Shown here: positions 1 through 48,860 of the stretch, piece after piece | How the letters are laid out: the number at the start of each line of letters is the position of its first letter | Numbering within the stretch: position 1 is the first letter of the stretch | Assembly (NCBI RefSeq): GCF_018991925.1 | Contig: NW_024720711.1 | Span: 4,864,596 to 4,928,595, forward strand | Direction of reading: 5' to 3' | DNA: 64,000 bases | Source: Homarus americanus | Lineage: Eukaryota; Arthropoda; Malacostraca; Decapoda; Nephropidae | Made by a program: the position numbers and the translations under genes | The notes under the pieces: model-generated | Databases searched by the model: none | The model's input: only the letters and a program-made list of their open reading frames with translations | Told to the model about the DNA's origin: nothing

Positions 1-78
1 GGGTTGGGTGTAAATGGGACTGCCCAGTATGGGCCATTAGGCCCGCTGCAGTTTCCTCCATTTTGATGTTCTTACGGC
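1..78 (+). mobile_element. 3' end of a CR1-like LINE, cut by the window edge
   Basis: This stretch matches, in opposite orientation, the 3' end of the CR1-like LINE at 62391-63195. Both share the words GGGACTGCCCAGTATGG, then GCAGTTTCCTCCATT or a close variant, then TGTTCTTA. In the 62 kb copy this encodes the last residues of the reverse transcriptase ORF (frame reading MGLPSM). Here a TAA and a TAG interrupt that frame, so the copy is dead. Only the last roughly 80 bases are inside the window. Confidence 0.75.
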
Positions 79-123
79 ATCGTACTTGATGACCACGTGG
101 GGCTGGGCACAAGATGGTGGACT

Positions 124-470
124 GTGTGTGTGTGTGTGTGTGTGTGTGTAGGATTGAGTGAAAATAGGTGAGGGGGGAGGCATGACGTAAGAGAGGCGGA
201 GGTGAGGTGGAGGGGAGAGACGGTATGTTGAGAGGTGAGGGAAGAGGATGGGATAGGAAGGGGAGTGGGGATAACAAGGTGGGAGAAGGGGAGTGGGGAT
301 AGCAAGGTGAGGGGAAGAGGAGTGGGGATAACAAGGTGAGGGAGGAAAGGGGGAGTGGGGATAGCAAGGTGAGGAGGGGAAGAGGAGTGGGATGAATCAT
401 TCCCAGTCACGTCACATGTTGCAGCTGGGTCATGTGAGATCACCACCAGTCTGAACACACACACACACAC
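124..470. repeat. (GT)n, G/A-rich minisatellite, (AC)n
   Basis: A (GT)n run at 124-149 is followed by purine-rich DNA at about 165-395. In it a 30-40 bp unit containing GAGTGGGGATAGCAAGGTGAG or GAGTGGGGATAACAAGGTGAG recurs about five times. An (AC)n run follows at 456-471. Long ORFs on the opposite strand are a result of the repeat and are not genes. Confidence 0.8.
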
Positions 471-572
471 ACGTGCCTGTCTCTGCAATTGTGCCTGTGC
501 GTGAGGGGTGCGTGTAACTAAAATAGGGAGGGGTGATGGGGCGGATCACACGCTAACAATAGACCCCTGCTC

Positions 573-743
573 ATGCCCCCCACTGCTGCTCACCTCCTCG
601 CTCCACCCCCTCCCTCGCTTCTCACCCTCCCTCGTTTCTCCCTCCACACGCTAATGGGTAGTCAATGGCGTGCTGTTCCTATTTCCTCACCTCCTCACCT
701 GTCTCACCCTCACTCATGTGACCTATATGAACTACCTGCATGG

Positions 744-779
<36 letters not shown>

Positions 780-1100
780 ATTATTGATCGATATATATCC
801 CTGCCAATGTGTGTATAAATTATCGTTGATCAATAGGTTCGTACGGTGTCTTGCCAATTTTTGCTATTCATTATATAACACTAACAGCTGGATGGGGTGA
901 TTATGGTGTTGAATTGGTGATGGTGATTATGGTGTTGAACATGGTGATGGTGATTATGGTGTTGAACATGGTGATGGTGATTATGGTGTTGAAATATGTA
1001 TAACGGTAACTAATGTGTTTATGGATATGACAGTAATTGATGATGGTGGTGAATTTAATCATGACTTATGGTGAACACTGATGATAGTGAATTTGGTGAT
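573..1100. repeat. Pyrimidine-rich DNA, (GA)n and a 27-bp tandem repeat
   Basis: A C/T-rich stretch (575-720) is followed by a (GA)n run at about 746-778. From 900 to 995 a unit of about 27 bp (GGTGATGGTGATTATGGTGTTGAA) is repeated about four times with small changes. No coding sequence is evident here. Confidence 0.75.
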
Positions 1101-1503
1101 TACATTATTTGGTGGCCGGGATTAATAACAGCCACACCTTACCTACATACTGCCATTCATTCATTCATTTATATTGGTGTAGTACAAGTATTCTCTCCCA
1201 ACACTAGACTAATTCTTTTACATACCCTGTCCATTATTGGGAGGATATCCGCTATTGGGAGGGTTTACGTTATTGAGAAGTCCGCTATTGTGAGGGTTTA
1301 CTGTATATATATATATTCCCTTTCACAACAAACTCCAAACATGTATATGGTTGTTTTGCTCATCATCAACAACGTGACGGTCCACCACGAAGAACCCCTC
1401 GCCACGCCTCCATGCTATCCTCTCATTCACTCACACTGTTGCTTCCTGGGCGCTGGTAGACTGGGGATTATACCTTATGTGGTGTGTTTATGTCTCCTTA
1501 CAG

Positions 1504-38581
<37,078 letters not shown>

Positions 38582-40150
38582 ACCGGGAGGACTAGCACTG
38601 TTTCCCTGACCAGTGTTGTGCAATAGATCCACCTATCAGCCATCTTGCAGGCTTGTTGTCCATGCTTGTGGGTTCATGTAGCCTTGGAAGGTTGTTCAGA
38701 TACCCTAGAGTTATACTCAAAAATATGAATGACTAAGACTGTTCTGTTGAGGCTAGGAAAACTAACCAATAACTTTTGTTGATTGAACTTAAATTTTTGG
38801 AATTAAAGTGAAAGATATGAAGGAATGCCATTTTGAAAATCATTTATTTTACAAATTGTCAGAATGATTGAAGTAAGCAAGTCTTTGAAGTTAAAAGTTT
38901 TTGAATTGAGTTGTCATTAAATATTTATATTGTATTAACTAACACTAGTCATATTTTTATTTTATTTGTCATCATAGGAGAAGCTTAGCAAGTGGATAAA
39001 TATTAAAATGTTCCTGATAATTATCACAATGACATTACTTTTATAATGTTAACTAATTCCACTTTGGCTTGAATGTACTGTAATATGGAACGTTTAAGTT
39101 TTCAAGAAAGCTGTGGGAAAAACTTTTGAAAATATTTTGAAGTTTGGTGTTGATATTGTGGAGAGTAAGTATGTATGTAAGACTAAACTTGTACATCTAA
39201 CATTGTTGTTGGTTTATCAGTAACTCGGGTGATGGTCATGTCTTGGCAGTTGTGCCTTTACTATCTTGAGATTTTCTCAAATAATGCAATAATGTTTATA
39301 TACTCATAATACTGTTCCTAACTCAAAATTTATTTTTCCTCAAGTTTATTGATTATGTAGAGATACAACTGCCAAAACACTACTGGGATTTTTCATGTAC
39401 TACTAGTGCTTGATCTTTTGAGTACTGTCAAGTGCAGAGTGGTGGTGCCTCCTACCCTAGCACGGTGCTGGACATATTAACTTCGCTTTTAAGAGTGGCG
39501 GCTGCACTCCCTCCTAACATGGTGCTTCACCTCGTTGATCTCATTACTGCACTCATCACTTGAGACTTGTTGTTGATCTTGTAAGTAGCATCTTGTAAAT
39601 ACTTTGGTATTGCTTGCTAATACTAAGCGGGGTAGTGTAGTGTCGGCACCACGGACTCGTGCTTGGTGTTTGATTTGATTGGTAATTAGTGGTGGAGAAT
39701 GCCAGTGGCAGCCAGGCCTGAAGTTCAGTTCATTAACTGACAAAACTTTCCTGAGATTAGTGAAGACACCAGTGATATGTGATGTGCATGGTATAATTGG
39801 AGATTCCTCCATAGAAGTTTGAAAATTTATTTTAAGTAAGTTGTCCTGCTAAACATTACCATGGGATAAAATACCATTGAACATTGTCAGTTTTTTCTCT
39901 CAACATCTCATCACAATGTCATAGGCTTTATATTCCACTATATTTGTACTCCAAAATAGGTACCAGTCGTTATATTATTGTAAATATTCAATGAGTGTAC
40001 AACATGTGTCATTAAACTTTTAGTTATGATATTTATGATCATCATTTACACACAACTGAGAGCACAACTTGTTGAAGATGAATATGACGTGATATATAGT
40101 TTACCATTCAAAATGTCTGCTAGTCATGAATGAAGACTAACTTTTGTGTC
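38582..40150 (+). other. Downstream of the TTD14 stop: 3' UTR or intergenic
   Basis: AT-rich sequence. No canonical AATAAA shortly after the stop could be tied to an mRNA end. A minus-strand frame at 39489-39812 has no recognised motif. (ATT)n lies at 40157-40173. Confidence 0.45.
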
Positions 40151-40759
40151 ATATTATTATTATTATTATTATAGGGTAAATGCTAGAAAACTGCTGGCTT
40201 GTAGGATTGAAATCTGAGTGCTATTAAAATTAATAGGGTTTTGTTGTAGTTATTGAACGGTTAAGCACTGACAAAGATGATATTTAAGTCACTGATCTAC
40301 TGTAGTTACTTCTTGGTAAGTATAGGCAACTGTTGTTAATGGTACAGTCACTTTTGTGTCCTAAAGGTTGAGACTGTAGTTCTAGAATTTTTTTATTAAG
40401 ATGTGTATTCTAATTGAGAATTTTATCACTTTGTTAAACAAGATGTCTATTCATCATATTCAAGCATATGTAGTCATATATCATTATGTTAAATCAGAGT
40501 TCATGTTATCATTAAAAACAATTTGTATCATCACATAAACCATTGGTCTTCATATTTATTCTCGGGTTAAATCAAATTAAAAGATGATGATATTAAACCG
40601 GTATAGAGCTGACAAGAAGAGCAGGAGTCGGTCACAGGAGTGCAAAACTCCATCAGGATAACTATACAGTACAGTTGTGCCATACCTGATGTGGGTTCAA
40701 TCCTGTTAGTTGTTACAGGCAGCATATTATTGGTTTTGCTGTAAATTGTGGTCATCACT

Positions 40760-41010
40760 CTTGCAGGACAAGATTGCAAGAATATCTAGCACCACTCTGG
40801 TCAAAATCAGGGATATTAGGTTGAAAATTGGCACTCATTCCAAGAAAATATGTCCATGCCGCCACCACCAGGTGAGGGAGTGTCACCTGCGTCTTCTCCC
40901 TTCTCCGTATCACTATCCTCTCTTGCATCATCACCCAGATCCGACTCACTTCATCCGTTCTCTTCGCCTTAATTTTCACTGTCACTAAAGAGTTTACCAC
41001 TTGGATCAAT
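40760..41010 (-). other. Possible coding remnant, acidic peptide, minus strand
   Basis: Read on the minus strand, 41010 to 40800, one frame gives a peptide with a natural look: PPSTSIDPSGKLFSDSEN, later SESDLGDDAREDSDTEKGED, then AGDTPSPGGGGMDIFSW. Two stops lie between the first two pieces. On the + strand the same stretch looks like an exon (TCTTGCAG at 40761-40768 and a CAG|GTGAGG junction at 40871), but its peptide is less protein-like. No family was recognised. It could be a decayed exon or a transposon ORF fragment. Confidence 0.3.
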
Positions 41011-41358
41011 TGAGGTGCTCGGTGGAGCAACAATGTATGTGCAAAAATCATGTTTCAAGATAATCAAGGTTAATGTACAGGTACATTGTTTTTATCGTTT
41101 CTCCATAACCAATCATACGATTTTAATGATCCGTATGTCAAAAGATAAGAGAAATTAATGTATTTTTTGAGTGTAACAAATTCTTCAGTTATTAAAGTCT
41201 GAATACAGTAGTCATTAGGTCAAGTTTATTTCAGAGGGTCACTTCAGAACTTTTGGTAAATGAGTAATAAACATCAATATTCATTTATACAAATGTCAAT
41301 GTAATAATCACCAGCCATGAACTTTGTCACGTCCACTGACTTCACATGAATATTAATA

Positions 41359-42635
41359 CAGTAAGTCCTCACTTAACAATGGATTAGCTCCTCTGAAAAT
41401 GCTACTTATAATAAACAACGGTTTTCAATTCTCCATTGAAATTGGTAAAATACGGGAGTTACTTTCTTGAGCCTCCCTTTGCCCCATGAAATACATTACA
41501 TATACAGAAATTCAGTGGCATTTTTATAGAAAATAGTGTATTGTTTATATATAATACTAAATCGGTTTGTATTAGTACTCGCCGATGGGCGGAGGTGGTG
41601 GAGCGAGTGTATGGTGGGTAGTGAAGAGGAGGAGGGCAGGAGCGGAGGAGGGTGGTGAGTCACTGAGACTCGGTGGCTGCCTCTTCCTCCTCGAGAGAGT
41701 TAGAGCGGCAAGACGAGAGAGGGTGATGCGCCATAAATAGTAGTCAGTGATGACCCAAAAACGACATTAAATTGAGTTGTCGGAACGTTATCCGAATTAT
41801 TGGTATCTAAAGAGTAGCGGCGTTGTACAGGTTCCCTCTGCTTAAAAACGTTCAACTTACAAACATCATCACTGATGGGGGTTACCTGCCAGAACAGGTG
41901 AACTGGCCCTTTAACCATTGATTCTTGCTAGGTTGATGGGGCTGGAACGTGTAAAAGTATACAGTATAGGGTTTTAGTAGCAAAACTCAACTGACCTTTC
42001 CGTATTTATTAATAAAATATATTATATACAGTTCCAAGTGTATATCACCGTAACTTAATCACTGTAGCTATGAGTGTTATAATGAGGAATGAGGCGATAT
42101 TAAATAGCTCTTCTAAATAAGCCCTGCTTGTGTGAGAGAGTGAGTAAGAATGCTCAAGTAGCCGGCTTCTATATGCTGACCTAACACTCTTTAGGGCCGC
42201 GCCTCAAGGAACTTACCCATCACGTGATGTGACCATGTCACCTCATAGCCAGTGTAAAGTTACAGGGGGTGATATGATTATATAAACCCAATGTACTGCC
42301 ATGACATTTATATAATTTATATAAGAACTAAGGGGCTAATACATAGATGTTTAATGTGGATGAAACTGGATTATTTTGAAGAAAATTCCAGATAGAACAA
42401 GCATTACCTGAGAAGAGTGAGCCACGCTTTAAGGCTGTATTAAAGGGTATAGCTGTACTAAATATCCATAATCTTTTCATTTTTTACAATATGTTTGGTA
42501 TCTACAAGAGTAAAGTTGGACTTAAAAAACAATTGGACTTGCAAACAAGCCTCAGGAACGTAACTCGTTCATAAGTAGAGGAGCACCTGTACCGAAACAA
42601 CTTTAATCGGGGCGACGTTATACGAGAACTTACTG
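41359..42635. mobile_element. Outer pogo/Tigger-like element with a nested element inside
   Basis: TA flanks (41357-41358, 42636-42637) bound ends CAGTAAGTCCTCACTTAACA and, inverted, CAGTAAGTTCTCGTATAACG. The terminal match is short (about 12 bases with one change) and then decays. Subtracting the nested element 41828-42589 leaves about 515 bp, typical of a MITE. Confidence 0.65.
41828..42589 (+). mobile_element. Nested Tigger-derived element with a remnant of the DDE block
   Basis: TA flanks (41826-41827, 42590-42591) bound ends CAGGTTCCCTCTGCTTAAAA and, inverted, CAGGTGCTCCTCTACTTATG. At 42347-42460 the + strand reads MFNVDETGLF, a stop, then a shifted KIPDRT-type stretch and EKSEPRFKAVLKGIAVL. 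NVDETGLF is the conserved Tigger/jerky transposase segment carrying a catalytic aspartate. The element is a deletion derivative that kept part of the catalytic region. Confidence 0.75.
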
Positions 42636-42639
42636 TATG

Positions 42640-45190
42640 AGCATTTGTTTACTGTAGTCACCTATTTTCCAAAACTGGTTAAAAAATTTATTTTTCCTTT
42701 TCCTGGCCTAAATGTGCGAGGCAGCGACATTTACAAGCAGATTCGATGTTCTGTTCATCCACTTAATTGGGCTTTACATTTGACATAGGATTAACCCCCC
42801 CTCCCTGATTCCTCTTCTTCTTTGCCACTTTCTTTTTCCACTGTGAGGGGCCATGTACATGTTTCCTTGCATGCCCACCCTTCCTCCACATTCTCACTTC
42901 ACTTGAGATCAGAATATACACTTACGAGCACTAAATACACAGAAAAACATGTAAAATTCCTCACGTGGTGTCGGATAATAGGAGATGTCTGAAAAAAATC
43001 TATGGTTCCTCCTCCCAAGGCCACACACACCCCTGCATTCTGGGCTCTCTTTGGCTGAGCAAGTGACCCCACAGCTTTGCACACCTGTGATTGGTCATGC
43101 TCTTTGGTGCATACGTCGGTATTTTGCCAAGACCGCAACCTATATGCTTGCGCCTCATGAAACCGCAAAAGGCCAAGTCCTATGTTTTTAAATCGGTTTT
43201 GTCCTTATATCAAAGATGTATTTCCCTTCCCAGCTGAGCTAACATTACAGAGAATTGCCTGGGAAACATATCAGAACAAGAATCTCTTTTTCTATGGTTC
43301 ATTGATAAGTCAGTTTTCCACCAAGATCCTCAATTTGTTCCTGCTGCCGTTGTTCCTAAGTCAGACCTCCAGCACCCTTTTTTCTCGGGTTAGGTGCGGG
43401 CTGGGGCAACCATGATCGGTGTGACCTCTCCATCTTATGACGCAATGGGCACTGAGCCATTAAAGATGGTATTACGTGGAGTCCACATGCCTCCGTGCAG
43501 GAGGGGAAAGTTTATTCGATATTTCTGAGTTAGCTTGGCATGTGTTTTATTCAAATAGGCCCCAAAGATCCAGAAGTCATATGATGTGACCTGAAGCCCA
43601 GGGGTTAAAGTAGTTCTCATAACTTGGAATGTGAAGTCAGAGCACATTAAACCAATTTAGATCACCTTGAATGTGAAGTCTGATCAATAAATTTGAATCT
43701 AAAATCAGACTGTGTTGAACCCGACTGCTATAAGTGCGAGGACATTTACCGTAAGAAGTGCATGTTATATAATTTCTGTCCCTTCAGCAGTTCCTTGAGT
43801 GAATAACTTAAGTGTAAGAATTTATTCCACACATTGAATGGTACATACCAGAGATGAGCCTTCGTGTGGTATAATTTAAGAGGCAAATGAACATAGTGAG
43901 TATAACTTATAAGTTTTAAGCATTTATATAACACTTGTTCTTGTCTCTTTTTATTGGTACAGTACTGTATTAAAAAAAAAATGTGTTATATATTATGATA
44001 TTTATTGTACCTCCCATGAATATATGTGTAGTACAGTATATTATTTTCTTGGGAGCTTAATAATTATGATTTATTTTATCTTTTCTTATATTTGGTAAAT
44101 AGTAATGATTTTTTTATAAGATTGCACTATACATACTCAGTCTGTGGTCAAAAGTACCGTACCTATCACTGTTGTCATGGCTATGGAAAATATTCATATG
44201 AATGCTATATTGTATACATTAGACTGTTGCTTATCCACATATTGAAAAAGAGCAAATATTAGTTATCCACACAAACTTTACCTTCAACCTCTGTGGATAA
44301 TGAAGAGCCTGTTGTATTGCATTTCACATACCCGATATGCCTTGTATCATACATTCAACCATATTGACTATTGATCCAACATCATTTATTCTTAATTAGA
44401 AAGTACAAACATATCATAAAGAGCACTGGACACTGTCAGGTTTTAACTTGTCCCCACAATAGAATATTCCAATTGTAAGTGTCTTTATTGGATTAAGATT
44501 TTTTCTGTTTTATGATTATATGTTAAGAGTGTCATTGAAACACCGAATTCCTCCTTTATCTGCCAATTGGTAGAAGTCTTAACAGCTCTTTCAATAAACA
44601 ATGTTAGTGGTTATAAATGGTTGTGTGGTTTATAGGGATATTATAGCATTCAAAATGATAGCAAATAATGACAATGTCTTTGCTCTTGCCGTCCACTTTT
44701 GGAGTATTTTGGCCTGTACAGTGCACAGTAATTGCAGTGAATAATGGATACCAGTTTGTCCCATTTTGCAATTATGAAAGTTATGAAAATTGTCATTGTA
44801 AGTAGTTTAAATATTCATGCAGTAACCACCAGGTTTAGTCTTATTCCTGTGTTGTAAATTAGTGTAAATCAATATATTTTTAAAGGGGATTCAATTTTAC
44901 ATATTTGATAAAAGTAATTTGCTGTGAACACTAGTTTTGTGCCTGTGTTTTGAATATTGTTTAACATTCCTCATTATGTTAGATGAAATTTGGGATTGCA
45001 GTAATTTAGAGCTTTTTGAGATGGGAAGGAAAGAACCTCTCAGACCCTGAAACTTTCCTTGGTGAATATAGGGCTGTGTTAGGATGTCTTGTTATATTTC
45101 CAGTCCAGGTGGAGTGTTATACTGCATGTAGTGAATTGACAGGACCATCACTCAGTCTTATTTATAATTGTTGACAGTTGGAATCAAATA
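42640..45190. other. Intergenic DNA, nothing firmly recognised
   Basis: AT-rich sequence. A possible small inverted-end element at about 44221-44320 (TTATCCACA at one side, TGTGGATAA at the other) is too weak to call. No gene was supported. Confidence 0.45.
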
Positions 45191-45196
45191 GAGATA

Positions 45197-45745
45197 TTGG
45201 CTAGTAATCATCACTATTTAGTTGGTTGGGGTGCTGAAGCACACTCAGTTGCAAGAGTCGGAAGTGGCTGGAAGAAGTTTAGGGAGTTGCTGCCTTTATT
45301 GATGGCAATAGGACCTTCCTCTCGCGTGAAAGGAAAAATGCATGCGGCTGGTGTGAGAAGTGTAATGTTGTATGGCAGTGAAACCTGGGCAGTTAAAGCG
45401 GATGACATAAGCAGGCTTGAGCGAGTTGAAATGAGAATGGTGAGTTGTAAAATGTTACACTGAAAGACAGTTAAGAAAGTGGCTGGGTATGGAGAGGATT
45501 AGCAAAATCCTGCATGGAGGCAGGTTGAAGTGGTTTGAGAATGGATGAGACCAATTGAATCAAGAGGAGAGTAGAAGAGCCAGGGTTATGTCAAGAATGA
45601 CATGGGGAGAGGTTGTAAGAAATGACATTAGAGTTAGGAACCTGGCAGGAGACCGTGCAGCACGTAGAGCTGCCATCAGGCAACCACGGCTAACCTATAC
45701 AGGCATGGAAAACGGCCCTAAATCATTGATGATGATATGCTAGAT
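45197..45745 (+). mobile_element. LINE remnant: C-terminal part of a non-LTR reverse transcriptase ORF
   Basis: The frame 45197-45463 contains VMLYGSETWAVKADDISRLE followed by RVEMRMVSCKML. This is the common LYGSETWxxxxxDxxRLExxExRMLR signature downstream of the reverse transcriptase domain in many LINEs. After a stop the similarity continues in other frames (for example MTWGEVVRNDIRVRNLAGDR at 45600-45655). The LINE is frameshifted, 5'-truncated and lacks the catalytic palm. Confidence 0.82.
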
Positions 45746-48010
45746 GGATATAGAGTGGGTAAATATATGAATACCTGTAGTACAAAAGATAAAGTAATTC
45801 TTGGCAGTGATAAAGTGTATTTTCAAGGACATCATCAGTATGGAATTGCTTAACTTGGAACCATGCTTAAGCCTACTACCCTACCACCTAAATCGAAGAG
45901 GATTTCACTCGGGAAACCTCATTAATTTTTTATGATTTAGGGGATTTTAGAGGTTCAGGTTTATGGAAACTACAAACAATTTTGTATAGTTTTATTGCAA
46001 GGTGAACCCGAGCCCAGTTGCCCTTATATCTTCCTACTTACCTAAAACAATAGTCGGTTAAGTTAGTTCATCTTCTTTCTGTAGAAATTGGAGAAAAAGG
46101 TGAAAACTGCATGTTTATTTTCACTTGTTCACTTTTTGTAAAGCCATTTCCCTTTATAAAACAGTGGGGCAAGAATCAAAACAACATCACTCATCATTTG
46201 CTGTCATTCATCCCTAACTACTGTAGCAGATGTGTTCTGCTATGATATTCTTTTTCCACTATAAAACCTGTAAGATCTTTCTGGTTTGCCAGTCTCTTCA
46301 CTCAACCCATGATAACCCATCAGCAACATTCTCATACAAAAACAAATTTATTAAAACTAATTTCTCAGCTCAAGTAATTAAAAAATCACAAACTTAATTA
46401 TTTTACTTTTTATAAATTTCCCTTTTAAAAATTAAAATTTGTGATTAATTTGTATAGATGGTTTAGATAACACCTACATTTATACCATAAATTCACCACA
46501 AAATAGCAGGAAAAGGCTTGTAAGACTGGTTACAGAACTACTCCTCCTCCAGTGGGTTGCTGGTCATTCCTCACTCCACCAAACTTTACAGTTGGATGAG
46601 CGAATGTGGTAGAGTGCTGTGCCAGCCATACTGCTTTTTTGTGTACTTAAAAAAGACTTAGACTTTTCTGTGCTATATCTGCAGCCCCAAACAAGCTTTC
46701 AGGCCTACAGGATTTACTTTCATACTGAAATTAATTTAACATTTCTTACACAAAACACCAGTGTCATCATCAAGTGTTGCACAGAGCATGGCAGTTGTCT
46801 TTTGTCTTGGTTTATAACAAACTGTGATAAGAATATGTCTACCAATGTATGGATATCGAAATCTATCATCAGAAGTACAGTACAGTACTGTATTGTATTA
46901 TAAGTATGATAAGTTCTATGTTTTAAAGTGTTTTGATGAAATTTGGTAGAAATATTCTTGCATGTAAAATCTTGGAAGGGATTGCATATGAGCAATTGTT
47001 GACCTTTTATGACCTTTCCTGAACCATATCTGAAGGTTATGTCGAGACACAACACTGTTTTTAGTACAATAAGATCTGTTTATCAGATTAAATCTGGCCA
47101 AAACTTGGACATCCAATCCAAATCTTTAGTAAGCCAGATCATACTGAACTCTTTTTGCTAACTTAGATTATAACATACAGTATTGTTCTGCCAGCAATGT
47201 TATACAGTACTACCTGTATTGCTGTAGATATGGCATAGTTCAATGGAAATTGTAGAATTTATAGTATGAAAATAAACATTCACCAATAATAGTTATAATA
47301 TAATTTTGTGGTAATGCTTTTTCACTGGCTGTACTCGCCCATTTCTACATGGACACAGGAAAGTAATCTAACATGACAGTCAGATCCAAAACCCTAGAAC
47401 CCCCATGTATCAATAATGAAGTCATATTTCTAAGGTATTTAATATGGAGGAATTAATATTTCAATATCTTCTAAGCCTAGCTGGAGTTTTGTACCATATA
47501 TGGTATGTAAATAATAGTCATAACCAATGCAATCTCAAACATATTTCGTTTCATTGTTTAAAACTATGGCTTCATTTTCAGTTCAAAAGGTGTGGATTTT
47601 AGATCTGAGTGGTGCCATCATGTGCCTGCAAGATGAGGGATAGTTCAGTGGTATATGCTGTACAACCCATTTGGGATTAATCTGGTAGAAGATGAAGCTG
47701 TGGCATTTTCAATAAAAATTTTTAATTAACTACTTGTAGCATAAAATTTTATCAACATTTTGTTTCATATTATTCAAGTTTGAATTGGCGAGTTTAGTTT
47801 TTGCCATAAACAAATGCCTAGTAACACATGTTTAACCCTTTAAAATCAGGGTCGGGGGTGTATTGTTTGTGTTGGAAAAGTAAATGCATGTACTGTATAC
47901 ACAAATACAGTACAGTGACACATCCAGCTGCATGTTGGGGTGTATGTGATGTGCCCCCAAAGAGTTAAAAGATTAATCTATTTTTTCTAGCCTTATTATG
48001 CCTTCTATAC
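45746..48010. other. Intergenic DNA, nothing recognised
   Basis: AT-rich sequence. Words such as TACAGTACAGTACTGTATTG near 46876 belong to the TACAGTA excess. No gene was supported. Confidence 0.45.
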
Positions 48011-48014
48011 TGTA

Positions 48015-48858
48015 CAGTGACCCCTCGGTTAACGAACTCAATCCGTTCCAGAAGGTCGTTCGTTAACCGAAAAGTTCGTTAACCGAAACCATTGTTTCAA
48101 TGGGTTTTTGGGTAATTGGTTCCAGCTCACCGAAAATTTCCTAAATTCAACAAAAATGGTAGAAACGTTCACTTACTTTGAGGGGGTGTGTATGTAGAAG
48201 GCTCCTGGATGATGATGATGATGATGGGAATTACAATGGGGTGGAGGAGAAGGAAGAAGAGAAGGCATTGGGGTGAAGAGAAGTCACCCCATGGCACCAT
48301 TTCTACCCATAAAATTTTAGTTCTCTTGGTGTATTTCAAGATTATTTTTTAAATCAACACTACACTGCATTATATATTGTCAATATGTAAAATATATTTC
48401 AAAATGACCAAATTTGCTTGGAAACACAGAAAAATCGTTTAGTTGAAGAGAGTCTCAAGCAAGATGTTACTCCAGTGAAAACAGAGAGACTAACGCCTGT
48501 TTGCTGTGTTAAGAGGCTGGATGCCGCGCATTAAACTCGCCACTTTACCTTCAATTATGTTCAATAATTGTTAAAATGACTAAAATTGAATATTAAACTT
48601 TAAAATTATTGAATAGTATAAACTTCTTGATATTTACTAAAATAGTTAAGAATTTAAGCCCTAGAACCGATTAATGTATTGGCGGACTGATACTAAAGCT
48701 GGTTGCCCGCCAGTGCAAGTGAAAACATGTTGAGGTCGGTTCATAAGAAATTCGTTAACCGAATTTTTGTTCGTTAACCGAATTGAAGATCCTTATGGAA
48801 GACAGTTCGTTAACCGAAATTTCGTTAACCGAGGCGTTCGTTAAACGAGGGGTCACTG
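48015..48858. mobile_element. Pogo/Tigger-type MITE, copy A (844 bp)
   Basis: TA flanks (48013-48014, 48859-48860) bound ends CAGTGACCCCTCGGTTAACG and, inverted, CAGTGACCCCTCGTTTAACG. Further GTTCGTTAACCGAA words recur near both ends. It aligns along its length with 53516-54338. Confidence 0.92.
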
Positions 48859-48860
48859 TA

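Noticed and set aside
39489..39812. 107-codon minus-strand frame downstream of TTD14
   Set aside because: No recognisable motif, and the composition gives no clear coding signal.
44221..44320. Possible small inverted-end element (TTATCCACA / TGTGGATAA)
   Set aside because: Inverted match is too short and no target duplication could be defined.
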